From SSF14 sp037045585 (lineage in GTDB: Bacteria; Actinomycetota; Acidimicrobiia; Acidimicrobiales; Microtrichaceae), in the NCBI GenBank assembly GCA_037045585.1, contig JBAOIR010000049.1:193624-257623 (forward strand): a stretch of 64,000 nucleotides of DNA, read 5' to 3'. Under the pieces are notes generated by a model. It was not told the origin of the DNA. It made no database searches and saw only the letters and a program-made list of their open reading frames with translations. Of the stretch, positions 8,116-16,834 are shown one piece after another; the stretch's first letter is position 1; every line of letters starts with the position of its first letter. Position numbers and translations under genes: made by a program.

Positions 8116-9669
8116 TCAGAGGCCGAGGGGCGGAACCACGGCCTCGATGAGGCGCGGTCCGCCCGCGGCGAGCGCTGCCTGCAGCTGCTCGACGAACTCT
8201 TCGCTGGTCGTGGCGCGGGACGCCTCGACCCCCATGCCCTGCGCGAGCGACACGAAGTCGAGCGTGGGCCCGGTGAGGTCGAGCATCTTGAGGGCCTTGG
8301 GGCCGACGCTGGCGGCGCCGACGCGGTTGAGTTCCATGTTGAGGACCGCGTAGCTGTGGTTGGCGAAGATGACCGTGATGACGTCGAGCTGCTCGCGGAC
8401 CTGGGTCCAGAGCGCCTGCAGCGTGTACATCGCCGACCCGTCGGCTTCGAGGCACAGCACCTGCCGATCGGGGCACGCGACGGCGGCGCCGGTGGCGAGC
8501 GGGATTCCGATGCCGATGGCACCGCCGGTGAGGCACAGCCAGTCGTGGCGGGGAGCTCCGGCGGTGGCGCCGGGGATGAACAGGCCCGAGGTGTTGGCCT
8601 CGTCGACCACCACGGCGTTCTCGGGCATGAGGGCGCCGAGGGCCTGCGCCACGGTTTCGGAGGTGAGCGGGCCGGTCGGCAGCTCGGGGCGGGCGGCGGC
8701 AGCGACGGGAACCTCGTCGGGCGCGCCGAGCGCGGCGGCGGCGGCTTCGAGCAGGTCGACGGGGTCGATGTCGAGGTCGACCTCGTGGACGATGCACCCG
8801 TCGGGGTGCAGGACCGACGCCTTGGACGGATAGGCGAAGAACGACACCGGCGCCGCGGTGTCGACCACAACGAGGTGCTCGGCGCCGTCGAGCTGCATCT
8901 GGGCGAACTCCGCGAGGTACGCGAGGCGATCGACGGTCGGCAGGCCGGCACCGCGCTCCTGGCGGGTGGGGAAGGTCTCGCAGAGCACGCGGACCCCGGT
9001 CGCCGCGGCGATCCGGGCGGCGGCGACGAGACCCCGCTCCCGCATGAGGCGCCCACCGATGAGGAGCACTGTCGACGAACCGCCGGCGAAGGCGTCGACG
9101 AGCTCGGCCACCAGTTCGGGGGCCGGCACGCGGGCCGGCTCCGGATCGATCGGCTGGTGCGGTCCCTCGGCATCGAGCCAGCAGACGTCGGCGGGCAGGA
9201 TCAGCGTGGCCACCTGGTTGGGAGAGGCGAGCGAGGCCGCGACGGTGGCGGCGGCGTCGGCAGCGACCTCGTCGGGCGTGGTGGAACGGCGGACCCACCC
9301 GGAGCATGCCTGGGCGACGGCATCGATGTCGGACTCGAGGGGCGCGTCGTACTGCTTGTGGTACGTGGCGTGGTCACCCACGATGTTGACGACGGGGGTG
9401 CGGGCGCGCCGGGCGTTGTGGAGGTTGGCGAAGCCGTTGCCGAGGCCGGGGCCGAGGTGCAGGAGCGTGCCGGCCGGCTTGTCGGCCATCCGGGCGTAGC
9501 CGTCGGCCGCACCGGTGGCGCCACCCTCGAACAGGCACAGGATGCCCCGCATGGGCTCGACCTCGTCGAGCGCGGCCACGAAGTGCATCTCCGACGTGCC
9601 GGGGTTGGTGAAGCAGACGTCGACGCCGGAGTCGACGAGGGTCTGGATGAGTGCGCGTGCGCCGTTCAT
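8116..9669 (-). CDS. ThDP-dependent acetolactate synthase-like enzyme
   Basis: ThDP enzyme of 517 residues, related to acetolactate synthase large subunit and benzoylformate-type decarboxylases. The N-terminal pyrimidine-binding domain has 'NPGTSEMHFV' with the activating Glu. The C-terminal diphosphate domain has 'CLTGGAIGIGIPLATGAA' and 'LEADGSAMYTLQALWT', followed by 'NHSYAVLNMEL', the ThDP-Mg motif. The start is set at ATG 9669 because the upstream in-frame extension would run through a long inverted repeat at 9694-9748. No regulatory small subunit (IlvH) is nearby, so a catabolic 2-oxoacid decarboxylase or ligase is as likely as valine biosynthesis. Just downstream of, and same strand as, the GlcD-type oxidase, which also handles 2-hydroxy/2-oxo acids. 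Confidence 0.85.
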   Translation of the reverse strand: MNGARALIQTLVDSGVDVCFTNPGTSEMHFVAALDEVEPMRGILCLFEGGATGAADGYARMADKPAGTLLHLGPGLGNGFANLHNARRARTPVVNIVGDHATYHKQYDAPLESDIDAVAQACSGWVRRSTTPDEVAADAAATVAASLASPNQVATLILPADVCWLDAEGPHQPIDPEPARVPAPELVAELVDAFAGGSSTVLLIGGRLMRERGLVAAARIAAATGVRVLCETFPTRQERGAGLPTVDRLAYLAEFAQMQLDGAEHLVVVDTAAPVSFFAYPSKASVLHPDGCIVHEVDLDIDPVDLLEAAAAALGAPDEVPVAAAARPELPTGPLTSETVAQALGALMPENAVVVDEANTSGLFIPGATAGAPRHDWLCLTGGAIGIGIPLATGAAVACPDRQVLCLEADGSAMYTLQALWTQVREQLDVITVIFANHSYAVLNMELNRVGAASVGPKALKMLDLTGPTLDFVSLAQGMGVEASRATTSEEFVEQLQAALAAGGPRLIEAVVPPLGL

Positions 9670-9693
9670 GTGCGGGTGTTCTCCGGGGTTGCT

Positions 9694-9748
9694 CTGGTTT
9701 TGCGGGTAGTTGTCGTCAGCAGGTGACGACAACTACCCGCAGAACCGG
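9694..9748. repeat. Long intergenic inverted repeat (about 25-bp stem)
   Basis: Arms 9702-9718 and 9724-9740 match perfectly over 17 bp around a 5-base GCAGG loop. With two G-T wobbles the stem extends to 9694-9718/9724-9748. It sits between the glcD stop and the ThDP-enzyme start, both on the minus strand. No T-run follows on either strand, so it may be a T-less terminator, an attenuator-like structure or a protein-binding palindrome. Two other long hairpins of the same kind occur at 22582-22633 and 35185-35232. Confidence 0.7.
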
Positions 9749-9805
9749 TGGGATCGGGTGAGGTCGAGTGGGTGGGCGGGTGGCGGGGTGGCGGGGTGAC
9801 GGCCG

Positions 9806-11185
9806 CTAGAAGACGGCGCCGGGGTTCAGGATGCCGTTGGGGTCGAATGCGGTCTTGATGCGGCGCATCAGGTCGATCTTGGCGGGGTCCTCCAGCTCGA
9901 GGAAGTAGCCGCGCTTCTCGGTGCCGAGGCCGTGCTCGCCGCTGATGGCGCCGCCGAGGTCCATGCCGGCGCGGTACAGGCCGATCATCACCTCGTGGCG
10001 CTTGTCGGGATCGGCCTGGAACACGGCGAGGTGCACGTTGCCGTCGCCGGCGTGGCCGCACCCGGCGATCCAGCTGCCCGTGTCGGCACCGAGCTTCGAC
10101 ACACGCTCCATGAACTCGGGGATGGTGGCTCGCGGAACGACGACGTCGACGACGTCGTTGGCACCCGACGCCTTGGCCAACCAGAACGCCTTCTCCCGCG
10201 CCGCGATGAGCTGGGCGCCGGCACCCGACGGCAGGACGTACACGTCCATCGCCCCGAGGTCGCCGAGGAAGGTGCCGAGCTGTTCGATGTCGGCGTCGAG
10301 GCGGTCCTCGTGGGCGTTCTCCAGCACCACGACGAGGTAGGCCAACGCCGTGTCCTTCACGTCCTGCGGGACGCCGAGGTCGAGCTCACCGCTGGCGGTC
10401 ATCGCCGCCATGGTCATCAGGTCGATGTACTCGAGGATCTGCGGGCCGATGCCGGAGTCGATGATGCGCGGCACCGCCGTCGTCACACCCTCGAGTGTCG
10501 AGAACGGTGCCAGGATCGTCGCCGCGTGGGGCAGTCGCGGGTGCAGCTTGAGCGTCGCCTCGGTGACCAGACCGAGCGTGCCCTCGGACCCGATGACGAG
10601 CTGCGTGAGGTCGTATCCCGTCGACACCTTCACGATCTTGCCGCCGGACCGGATCACCTCGCCGGTCGGGAGTACCGCTTCGATGCCGAGCACGTGGTGC
10701 CGGGTCACGCCGTACTTCACGGCCCGCATGCCGCCGGCATTGGTGTTGACGTTGCCGCCGAGGCTGGCGGAGTACTCGCCGGGAAACACCGGGTAGACGA
10801 GGTCGAGCGGGGCGAGGAGGGCGTCGAGCTGGTCGAGCGTGACGCCGGGCTGCACGACGGCGGCGTGATTGTCGCGGTCGATCTCGAGCACCTGGTTCAT
10901 GCGGTCGAAGCTGACCACGATGCCCCCTTGCCGCGGAATGCAAGCGCCCGACAAGCCGGTGCCGGCGCCACGCGCCGTGACGGGGATGCGGTGCTCGTTG
11001 GCGTGGGTGAGGATCTGCGCCACCTCGGCGGTCGACGCCGGGAACACGACGGCGTCGGGTTCGACCCACGGCGCGTTGAGCGCTTCGTCGTGGGAGTAGT
11101 CGTCGCCGGCGTCGGCGGCGGTACGCACGTTGGCATCGCCGACGATGGCGGCCAGCGCTGAGATCAGATCGGCCACGTCGTACAT
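9806..11185 (-). CDS. glcD: FAD-linked glycolate/lactate oxidase subunit GlcD-like
   Basis: FAD-dependent 2-hydroxyacid oxidoreductase of 459 residues (PCMH-type FAD fold). The FAD-binding signature 'TARGAGTGLSGACIP' is at about residues 70-85; 'PGEYSASLGGNVNTNAGG' and 'VIGSEGTLGLVTEATL' contact FAD. The C-terminal substrate cap has 'AGCGHAGDGNVHLAVF' with metal-contacting His residues and 'GAISGEHGLGTEKRGYF'. It oxidises glycolate, lactate or a related hydroxyacid. GlcE and GlcF partner genes are absent; many single-gene GlcD homologues are D-lactate or D-2-hydroxyglutarate dehydrogenases, which is an equal alternative. It is followed on the same strand by the ThDP enzyme, so the pair could process a hydroxyacid then its oxoacid (inference). 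Confidence 0.9.
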   Translation of the reverse strand: MYDVADLISALAAIVGDANVRTAADAGDDYSHDEALNAPWVEPDAVVFPASTAEVAQILTHANEHRIPVTARGAGTGLSGACIPRQGGIVVSFDRMNQVLEIDRDNHAAVVQPGVTLDQLDALLAPLDLVYPVFPGEYSASLGGNVNTNAGGMRAVKYGVTRHHVLGIEAVLPTGEVIRSGGKIVKVSTGYDLTQLVIGSEGTLGLVTEATLKLHPRLPHAATILAPFSTLEGVTTAVPRIIDSGIGPQILEYIDLMTMAAMTASGELDLGVPQDVKDTALAYLVVVLENAHEDRLDADIEQLGTFLGDLGAMDVYVLPSGAGAQLIAAREKAFWLAKASGANDVVDVVVPRATIPEFMERVSKLGADTGSWIAGCGHAGDGNVHLAVFQADPDKRHEVMIGLYRAGMDLGGAISGEHGLGTEKRGYFLELEDPAKIDLMRRIKTAFDPNGILNPGAVF

Positions 11186-11287
11186 CCCCCTGGAGTGTCG
11201 ATTCCGGCCACGTTTCTACCAAAGACCTCCCCCTCGCGGTCAGTCGTCCGGACGGGCCGGCAGTTCGCGGGTCCTGGACGCTCCGCA

Positions 11288-11316
11288 TCTTGATGTTGAG
11301 ATGTTACGATGCAGAG
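11288..11316 (+). promoter_or_regulatory. Candidate vapBC promoter
   Basis: TTGATG at 11290-11295 and TTACGAT-like sequence at 11304-11310 precede the GTG start at 11317 closely. Spacing is short and there is little room for a ribosome site, which fits leaderless or near-leaderless transcription common for actinobacterial antitoxins. Seen by eye only. Confidence 0.3.
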
Positions 11317-11541
11317 GTGCGCACGACGATCGACCTGCCCTCCGACTTGCACGACCTCGCCCGCGAACTCGCCCACTCGGGGAATCGATCGATGAGCGAT
11401 GTCGTCACCGAACTCATCCGCCTCGGTCTCCAGCGGAGTTCTCAACCTGCCGGACCGGCGAGCCCTCGTGGGATGCCCCTGGTGTCGATCGGCCGATCGG
11501 TCACCGCCGAGGACGTTCGATCGCTGGACGACGACGCGTGA
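11317..11541 (+). CDS. vapB: VapB-type ribbon-helix-helix antitoxin
   Basis: A protein of 74 residues from GTG 11317; 'VRTTIDLPSDLHDLA' is the usual beginning of RHH antitoxins, while an ATG 27 bp upstream adds a non-conserved leader. The first about 45 residues form the DNA-binding ribbon and two helices ('SMSDVVTELIRLGL'). The tail (about 46-74) would wrap the toxin. The stop codon overlaps the toxin's GTG start by four bases, so the two are translationally coupled and autoregulated as a pair. The antitoxin should neutralise the PIN ribonuclease next door and repress the operon. Confidence 0.85.
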   Translation: MRTTIDLPSDLHDLARELAHSGNRSMSDVVTELIRLGLQRSSQPAGPASPRGMPLVSIGRSVTAEDVRSLDDDA

Positions 11542-11948
11542 CGACGTACCTTGCCGACGGAAACGTCCTCGTGGCATTGACCGTCACCGATCACGTCCAT
11601 CACGACATCGCACTCGACTGGTTCGAACGGACGGAACCCACCTTGGCGACCTGCCCGATCACCGAAGGCACGCTGCTGCGCTTCCTCATGCGCAGCGGCG
11701 GCCTCAACGGGCGGGGCGCCATTGACGTCCTCGAAGCGATTCGTGAACAACCATGGCATGAGTTCTGGCCCGACTCACTGCGGTACGAGGCGCAACATCT
11801 CGCCGGCGTCATCGGGCACCGACAGATCACCGACGCCTACCTCGTGGCCCTGGCCGTACACCACGACGGGACGGTTGCGACGCTCGACAAAGGTCTTGCA
11901 GCACTCCACGGCGATCGAGCCCACCTGCTCAGCGCACCCACCCCGTAG
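11538..11948 (+). CDS. vapC: VapC-type PIN-domain ribonuclease toxin
   Basis: PIN-fold protein of 136 residues. Acidic residues expected to hold the metal ions are visible: Asp in 'YLADGNVLVAL' (residue 7), Glu in 'CPITEGTLLRF', Asp in 'RQITDAYLVALA' and Asp in 'VATLDKGLA'. In the family these cut RNA, often tRNA or rRNA. The first acidic site is 'ADGN' instead of the more usual 'xDTN' or 'xDAN'. Start GTG at 11538 overlaps the antitoxin stop. The pair is complete and the active site looks intact. Confidence 0.87.
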   Translation: MTTYLADGNVLVALTVTDHVHHDIALDWFERTEPTLATCPITEGTLLRFLMRSGGLNGRGAIDVLEAIREQPWHEFWPDSLRYEAQHLAGVIGHRQITDAYLVALAVHHDGTVATLDKGLAALHGDRAHLLSAPTP

Positions 11949-11981
11949 AGCCGCGGATCGACCCGGGGTAGCGTCTCGGCC

Positions 11982-13478
11982 ATGTCGATCGAACCGCTCA
12001 CCGACCTGACCGCCGGCATGGCCATCCTCGCCGGGGGCGACCAGGTCATCCGCGTCACGCCCGAACTCGCCGACGCGTTCGCACCGGGCGATCGCCTCGC
12101 CGTCGTGGGCGAGACCGTCCTCCACATCCCCGCTGCCGAAGGCGCAACCGCCGCAGCCGCCGTGGGCGCAGCGAGCGACGCGTTCGCCCGGATGGGCGCA
12201 GTCACCGACGAGCAGATCACCGCGTTCTTCGAAGCGTTCGCCCGCCGTCTGGAAGACACCGACTCGTTCGCCCCGATCGCCGCGGCGAACCAGGCCGACA
12301 TCGAGGCCGCCAAGGCTCGGGGCCGCTCCACCACCCGCCTCGTCCTCAGCGACACGATGCGCGCCGACATGGTCAGCGGGCTCCGCTCGTGGGCGACCGC
12401 CGAGTCGGGCCGCGGCGCCGTCATCGACGCGGTCGAGCACGACGGCTGGTCGGTCGAACTGCGCCGCGCCGGGCTCGGCGTCGTCGGGTTCGTGTTCGAA
12501 GGCCGTCCCAACGTGTTCGCCGATGCGTGCGGCGTCATCCGTTCCGGGAACACCGTCGTGTTCCGCATCGGGTCCGACGCTCTCGGCACCGCCCGAGCGA
12601 TCGTCGAGCACGCGCTCGACCCGGCCCTCGCCGAGGCCGGGCTCCCCGCCGGTGCCGCGTCGCTCGTCGACTCGGCGGCACACGCTGCCGGCTGGGCGAT
12701 GTTCTCCGACCCTCGGCTCGGCCTTGCTGTCGCTCGCGGGTCGGGCCCTGCGGTCACGCAGCTCGGCACGGTGGCCCGCCAGGCCGGTGTGCCGGTGAGC
12801 CTGCACGGCACCGGCGGCGCCTGGATCGTCGCCGACTCGGCGGCCGACGGCACGACGCTCGCCGCCGCCGTGCTCCACTCGCTCGACCGCAAGGTGTGCA
12901 ACACGCTCAACGTCTGCTGCATTGTCGCCGACCGCGCCGACGAGCTCGTGCCGGTGGTGCTCGCGTCACTCGGCGCCGCTGCCGACCGCCGCGGCACCAA
13001 CCCGAAGCTCCACGTCGCCGCCGGCAGCGAGTCGTACGTCCCCGCCGAGTGGTTCGAGCCGACCGACATCACCCGCGCCCGAGGTGCCGTGCGCGAGGCC
13101 GGCGCCGAGCTCATCGCCCTCGAGGAGCTCGGGACGGAGTGGGAATGGGAGGAGTCACCGGAGATCAGCCTGGTGATCGTCGCGGACGTCGACGAGGCCA
13201 TCGCCCTGTTCAACGACCACTCCCCCCGCTTCGTCGCGTCGCTGATCTCGACCGACGCGGCCGCGCAGGACCACTTCTACGAACTGGTCGACGCACCGTT
13301 CGTCGGCAACGGGTTCACCCGCTGGGTCGACGGTCAGTACGCGCTCGGCAAGCCCGAGCTGGGCCTCAGCAACTGGCAGTTCGGGCGCCTGTTCGGGCGC
13401 GGCGGTGTGCTCTCGGGCGACTCGGTGTTCACCGTGCGCACGCGTGTCACGCAGACCGACGCCGCAGTGCATCGCTGA
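11982..13478 (+). CDS. Glutamate-5-semialdehyde dehydrogenase (ProA)-like protein
   Basis: Aldehyde-dehydrogenase-superfamily protein of 498 residues closest in wording to gamma-glutamyl-phosphate reductase: 'GFVFEGRPNVFADACG' parallels the ProA 'YESRPNV' region, and 'DRKVCNTLNVCC' around residue 306 holds the catalytic Cys. 'PFVGNGFTRWVDGQYALGKPELGLS' near the C-terminus corresponds to the ProA 'ASTRFADGGEFGLGAEIGIS' region. It is about 75 residues longer than typical ProA, with an extra N-terminal domain (residues 1-60). No proB is adjacent. It could be the proline-pathway enzyme or a paralogue reducing another acyl-phosphate. Confidence 0.78.
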   Translation: MSIEPLTDLTAGMAILAGGDQVIRVTPELADAFAPGDRLAVVGETVLHIPAAEGATAAAAVGAASDAFARMGAVTDEQITAFFEAFARRLEDTDSFAPIAAANQADIEAAKARGRSTTRLVLSDTMRADMVSGLRSWATAESGRGAVIDAVEHDGWSVELRRAGLGVVGFVFEGRPNVFADACGVIRSGNTVVFRIGSDALGTARAIVEHALDPALAEAGLPAGAASLVDSAAHAAGWAMFSDPRLGLAVARGSGPAVTQLGTVARQAGVPVSLHGTGGAWIVADSAADGTTLAAAVLHSLDRKVCNTLNVCCIVADRADELVPVVLASLGAAADRRGTNPKLHVAAGSESYVPAEWFEPTDITRARGAVREAGAELIALEELGTEWEWEESPEISLVIVADVDEAIALFNDHSPRFVASLISTDAAAQDHFYELVDAPFVGNGFTRWVDGQYALGKPELGLSNWQFGRLFGRGGVLSGDSVFTVRTRVTQTDAAVHR

Positions 13479-13603
13479 GGTCGCATCGAGCTGAGACGTT
13501 GACCGTCGTTCACCCAGGTCGCATCGAGGCATCACGCGTTGATGCGAAGGCACGGGTCACGGCATGCCGGTGATCATGGCGAGCTCGGCCCGACTGCTGG
13601 CCG
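13479..13603. other. Gap after ProA-like gene with short repeats
   Basis: GGTCGCATCGAG occurs twice, about 40 bp apart (near 13481 and 13517), and TCGCATC (13519-13525) faces GATGCGA (13541-13547) across a 15-base loop. This could be a weak convergent terminator between the ProA-like gene and the phosphatase gene. No T-run was seen. Confidence 0.3.
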
Positions 13604-16169
13604 TCACGGCTGCAGTTCGAACCAGATCGACTTCCCGTCAGGTGTCGGCGTGACGCCCCAGCTCGTCGACAGGTGCTCCACGATGCCGATACCACGTCCG
13701 CTGACCGCGTCGTAGGGCTGATGGTTGCGAACGGGCATCCGCTCGCTGCGGTCGGCGACCTCGATGCGGACGCCGGCACCGGCAGCCACCACCCGAACGT
13801 GGAACGAACTCCGGGCGTGGATCACCGCGTTGGTCGCGAGCTCCGAGACCGCGAGTCGCAACAGGTCGTCGAGGGGCGGCCTCGCCGCGCTCGCGATCAC
13901 GAACTCCCGGGCTGCCGAGACCGACTGCGGTTCCGGCTCGAACTCACGCTCGGCAACCAGCTCCTCCACGGAGACATCACCCGCGCTCGTCAGGTCGACG
14001 AGGTCACCACCGGAGATGCGCACGACGACGAGCGCGATGTCGTCGTCGCGGTCGGGGATCGGCAGCACTTGCTGGACGGCCGACCCGAGGTGCTCGACAA
14101 CGGTCTCGGCAGAGCCGGCCACCGCCGTGGCCGCGGTGACGATGTCGGCCATCGTCGCCTCGTCGATCCCGTGCGGGGCAGGCACATCGGTGATGCCGTC
14201 GGTGTTCAGCACCACGGTGTCGCCCGGTCCGAGTTCGACCACGCTGGGCGTGAGGCGGACGGTCGGCATGACACCCAACAGCGTCCCGGCGGTGCCGAGC
14301 GGTGACGCCGCTTCGCCGGCGCGAGCCAGAAACGGGAGCGGGTGCCCGCCGGCGACCGACGTGAACCTCCAGTGTCCGGACTCTGCGTCGATCCGTTCGA
14401 GGGTCGAGTAGAGCACCGTGCAGAAACGGTCGGAGTCGCTGGCCAGGATGGCGTCGTTGAGCCACTCGAGCACCTCGACGGGACTTGCCCCGTGAGTGGC
14501 GGCGGCGCGGATCGTGTGACGAGCGAGCGCGGTGACCGCGGCTGCCTCGGGGCCGGTGCCGCACACATCGCCGATGACAACGGCCCAGCGATCGGGTCCG
14601 ATCGCGAACACGTCGTAGAAGTCGCCGCCGACCTCGCTCGCCGCGCCGGCCGCCCAGTACCGAACGGCGATGCCGGCTCCGTCGATCTCGGGCAGGCGGG
14701 CCGGCAGCAGCGCCGACTGGAGGACGTTGGCGACGTTGCGCTGTTGGTCGCGCAGCCACGCGGGCATCGAGGGCCTCCGCGACCCGACCGGCGGCCGTCT
14801 CGGCGAGCGCAACGTCGTCGGCGTCGTAGACGCGGCCGGACTCGGCGCTCACGAACTGCATGGCACCGATGACCCCACGCTTGGTCACGAGGGGAACGGC
14901 GATCAGGCTCGTTGGCATCAGCTCGTCGAGGATGGCCCGCGCCTGGTCGGGCGTCGCCCGAACCGCGTTGTCGATCACCCGTTCGCGGAACTCGCCGGAG
15001 AACAACGGGATGAACTGGGTGACGCCCTCGCGAACCGCGGCGGCCGCGCCGAGGGGGGCGTCGGGGTCGTACGGATGGTGGGCGAGCAGGTCACGCAGCC
15101 ACTCGACCCGCTCGGGATCGTGGTGGGCGAAGATGATGTCGGGGTTCGCCGCGACGGTCGACCCCTCGAAGAAGTGGAGCGAGCACCAGTCGCCCAGGGT
15201 CGGGACGGCTGCCTCGGTCACCGCCTGCATGAGCGCCTGATGGTCGTCGGCAGCCATCGCCGCGTCGTTGAGGCCCGACAGGAACTCGAGTCGCCGCCGC
15301 TGCAATCTCCCCGCCTCGAGGAGTCGCTCGGCCTCGAGCGCCCGACGCTCGTTCTCGAGTTCGACGAGCTTGCGGTCGGTCACATCACCCGAGCACCCGA
15401 TCGTGCCCGCCACCGAGCCGTCGCTGTGCTGGGTGACCATGGCGCGACCCTGCAGCCACCGGATCGAACCGTCGGGATGCAGCACCCGGTATTCGAGCTG
15501 GTACGACGACCCCGCCGCCACGGCGGCCGCAATGGTCGACCGGGTCGCGTCCCGGTCGTCGGGGTGGATCATCGCGTACCAGCCGTCGACGGTGCCGTCG
15601 TAGGTTCCGGGCTCCAGTCCGTAGAGCCGCTCCATGTTCTCGTCCCACACGATCTCGTCGGTGTCGAGATCGCGGCGCCACGTGCCCAACTCGCCGCCGG
15701 CGAGCGCCATCAGCAGATGGTTGGTGAGCTCGGCGGCGCGGTCCTCGATCGCCCGTTGATCGGTCACGTCGTCGGCGACGCCGATCGAGCCGACGATCTC
15801 GCCGCGCTCGTTGCGCAACGGTCGGAGCGCGGTGTGGATCCGCACCGGCGTCGCGTCGGCGCGGACGATCGTCAGGTCACCCGTCCAGATCTCACCGGCC
15901 TCGACCCCCAACGCGATCTCGTAGGCGGCGTCGAGTTCGGCCGGCAGGATCAGCAGCTCGCCGATGTGATGACCGAGCACGTTGCCCGACGTCCAGCCGT
16001 ACAGCCGCTCGGCGTTCGCGTTCCACGCGAGCACGGTCCCGTCGACATCCCACGCAACGATCGCCCCCGGCAGGCTCTCGATCAGCAGCTCGGTGCCCCG
16101 AAGCGCGGCCAGCGCCGCGTCGGTGCCGGGCCGGGGCGACGACTCGGCGGGCGCTCGGTCAGGCTCCAC
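13604..16169 (-). CDS. PAS-PAS-GAF-SpoIIE phosphatase-HATPase regulator (frameshift near 14,770)
   Basis: Multidomain regulator of about 855 residues if one frameshift is bridged. From ATG 16169: PAS 1 (about 25-145, 'ERLYGWTSGNVLGHHIGEL'), PAS 2 (about 155-275, 'HPDDRDATRSTI'), a short helical linker, and a GAF domain (about 300-460). The frame then changes near 14,770, and a PP2C/SpoIIE serine phosphatase follows ('GGDFYDVF', 'VIGDVCGTGPEAA', 'NTDGITD') with a C-terminal anti-sigma-type histidine-kinase ATPase ('SELATNAVIHA', 'GRGIGIVEHLS'). This is the RsbU-like layout of partner-switching systems that control a sigma factor through an anti-sigma antagonist. The second frame also contains an ATG ('MPAWLRDQQ') near 14,767, so two overlapping genes are conceivable, but the helix before the phosphatase is shared across the break, which favours a sequence indel. 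Confidence 0.82.
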
Positions 16170-16237
16170 GGTGACCAGCGTAGGTCGGATCGGCCGCCGC
16201 CACCTCGGTCTCCGATCGGGTCTGGGAGGATGGCGCC

Positions 16238-16834
16238 ATGACTTTCGACGCCGACGAGCTCGGCCGCCTCATCAGGGCGCGTCGGACCACCAAGCTGCTC
16301 GACCCCGACACGCCGGTCGATCCGACCGTCATCGAGGAGCTCTGCGCGCTCGCGACGTGGGCGCCGAACCACAAGCGCACCGAGCCCTGGCGCTTCGCCG
16401 TGTTCACGGGCGACGGTCGCCGGGTCCTGGGCGAGACGATTGCCGACGCGCTGCAGGCCGCCGGCGGCCACGAGGCGAAGATCCTGAAGACCCGCACGAA
16501 ATACCTCCGGTCGGCGGCGGTCGTGCTGGTGGGCTCGACGCCCGGCCCCGACGAGATGACGACCGGCGAGAACCGCGACGCCGTCGCTGCCGGCATCAGC
16601 AACTTCCTCCTCGGGGCGACCGCTCGCGGGTTGGCAACGTTGTGGTCGACGGTGTCGCCGCCGCGGTCGCCCGCCGTCGCCGAACTGTGCGGGTTCCCCG
16701 AAGGAACCTTCGTCGTGGGCGCCGTCTACCTCAGCCACCCGACCGGCGAGGAACCGCTCGGACGGCGTTCGGTGCCGATGATCACGTGGATCGACCGAGC
16801 CGCTCCCGCACCGAACCCACCAGATCGGCGATGA
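16238..16834 (+). CDS. Nitroreductase-family flavoprotein
   Basis: FMN-dependent nitroreductase-fold protein of 198 residues, closest to the short YdjA-like group. 'IRARRTTKLLDP' and 'ATWAPNHKRTEPWRF' form the N-terminal FMN site; 'AGISNFLLGATARGLATLW' is the central helix and 'VVGAVYLSHPTGE' the last strand. Likely uses NAD(P)H to reduce an unknown electrophile. Its last 53 bp overlap the end of the convergent LLM oxidoreductase gene. Confidence 0.88.
   Translation: MTFDADELGRLIRARRTTKLLDPDTPVDPTVIEELCALATWAPNHKRTEPWRFAVFTGDGRRVLGETIADALQAAGGHEAKILKTRTKYLRSAAVVLVGSTPGPDEMTTGENRDAVAAGISNFLLGATARGLATLWSTVSPPRSPAVAELCGFPEGTFVVGAVYLSHPTGEEPLGRRSVPMITWIDRAAPAPNPPDRR

Noticed and set aside
9694..9748. 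Standard rho-independent terminator
   Set aside because: No T-run after the stem on either strand, and the stem is far longer than usual.
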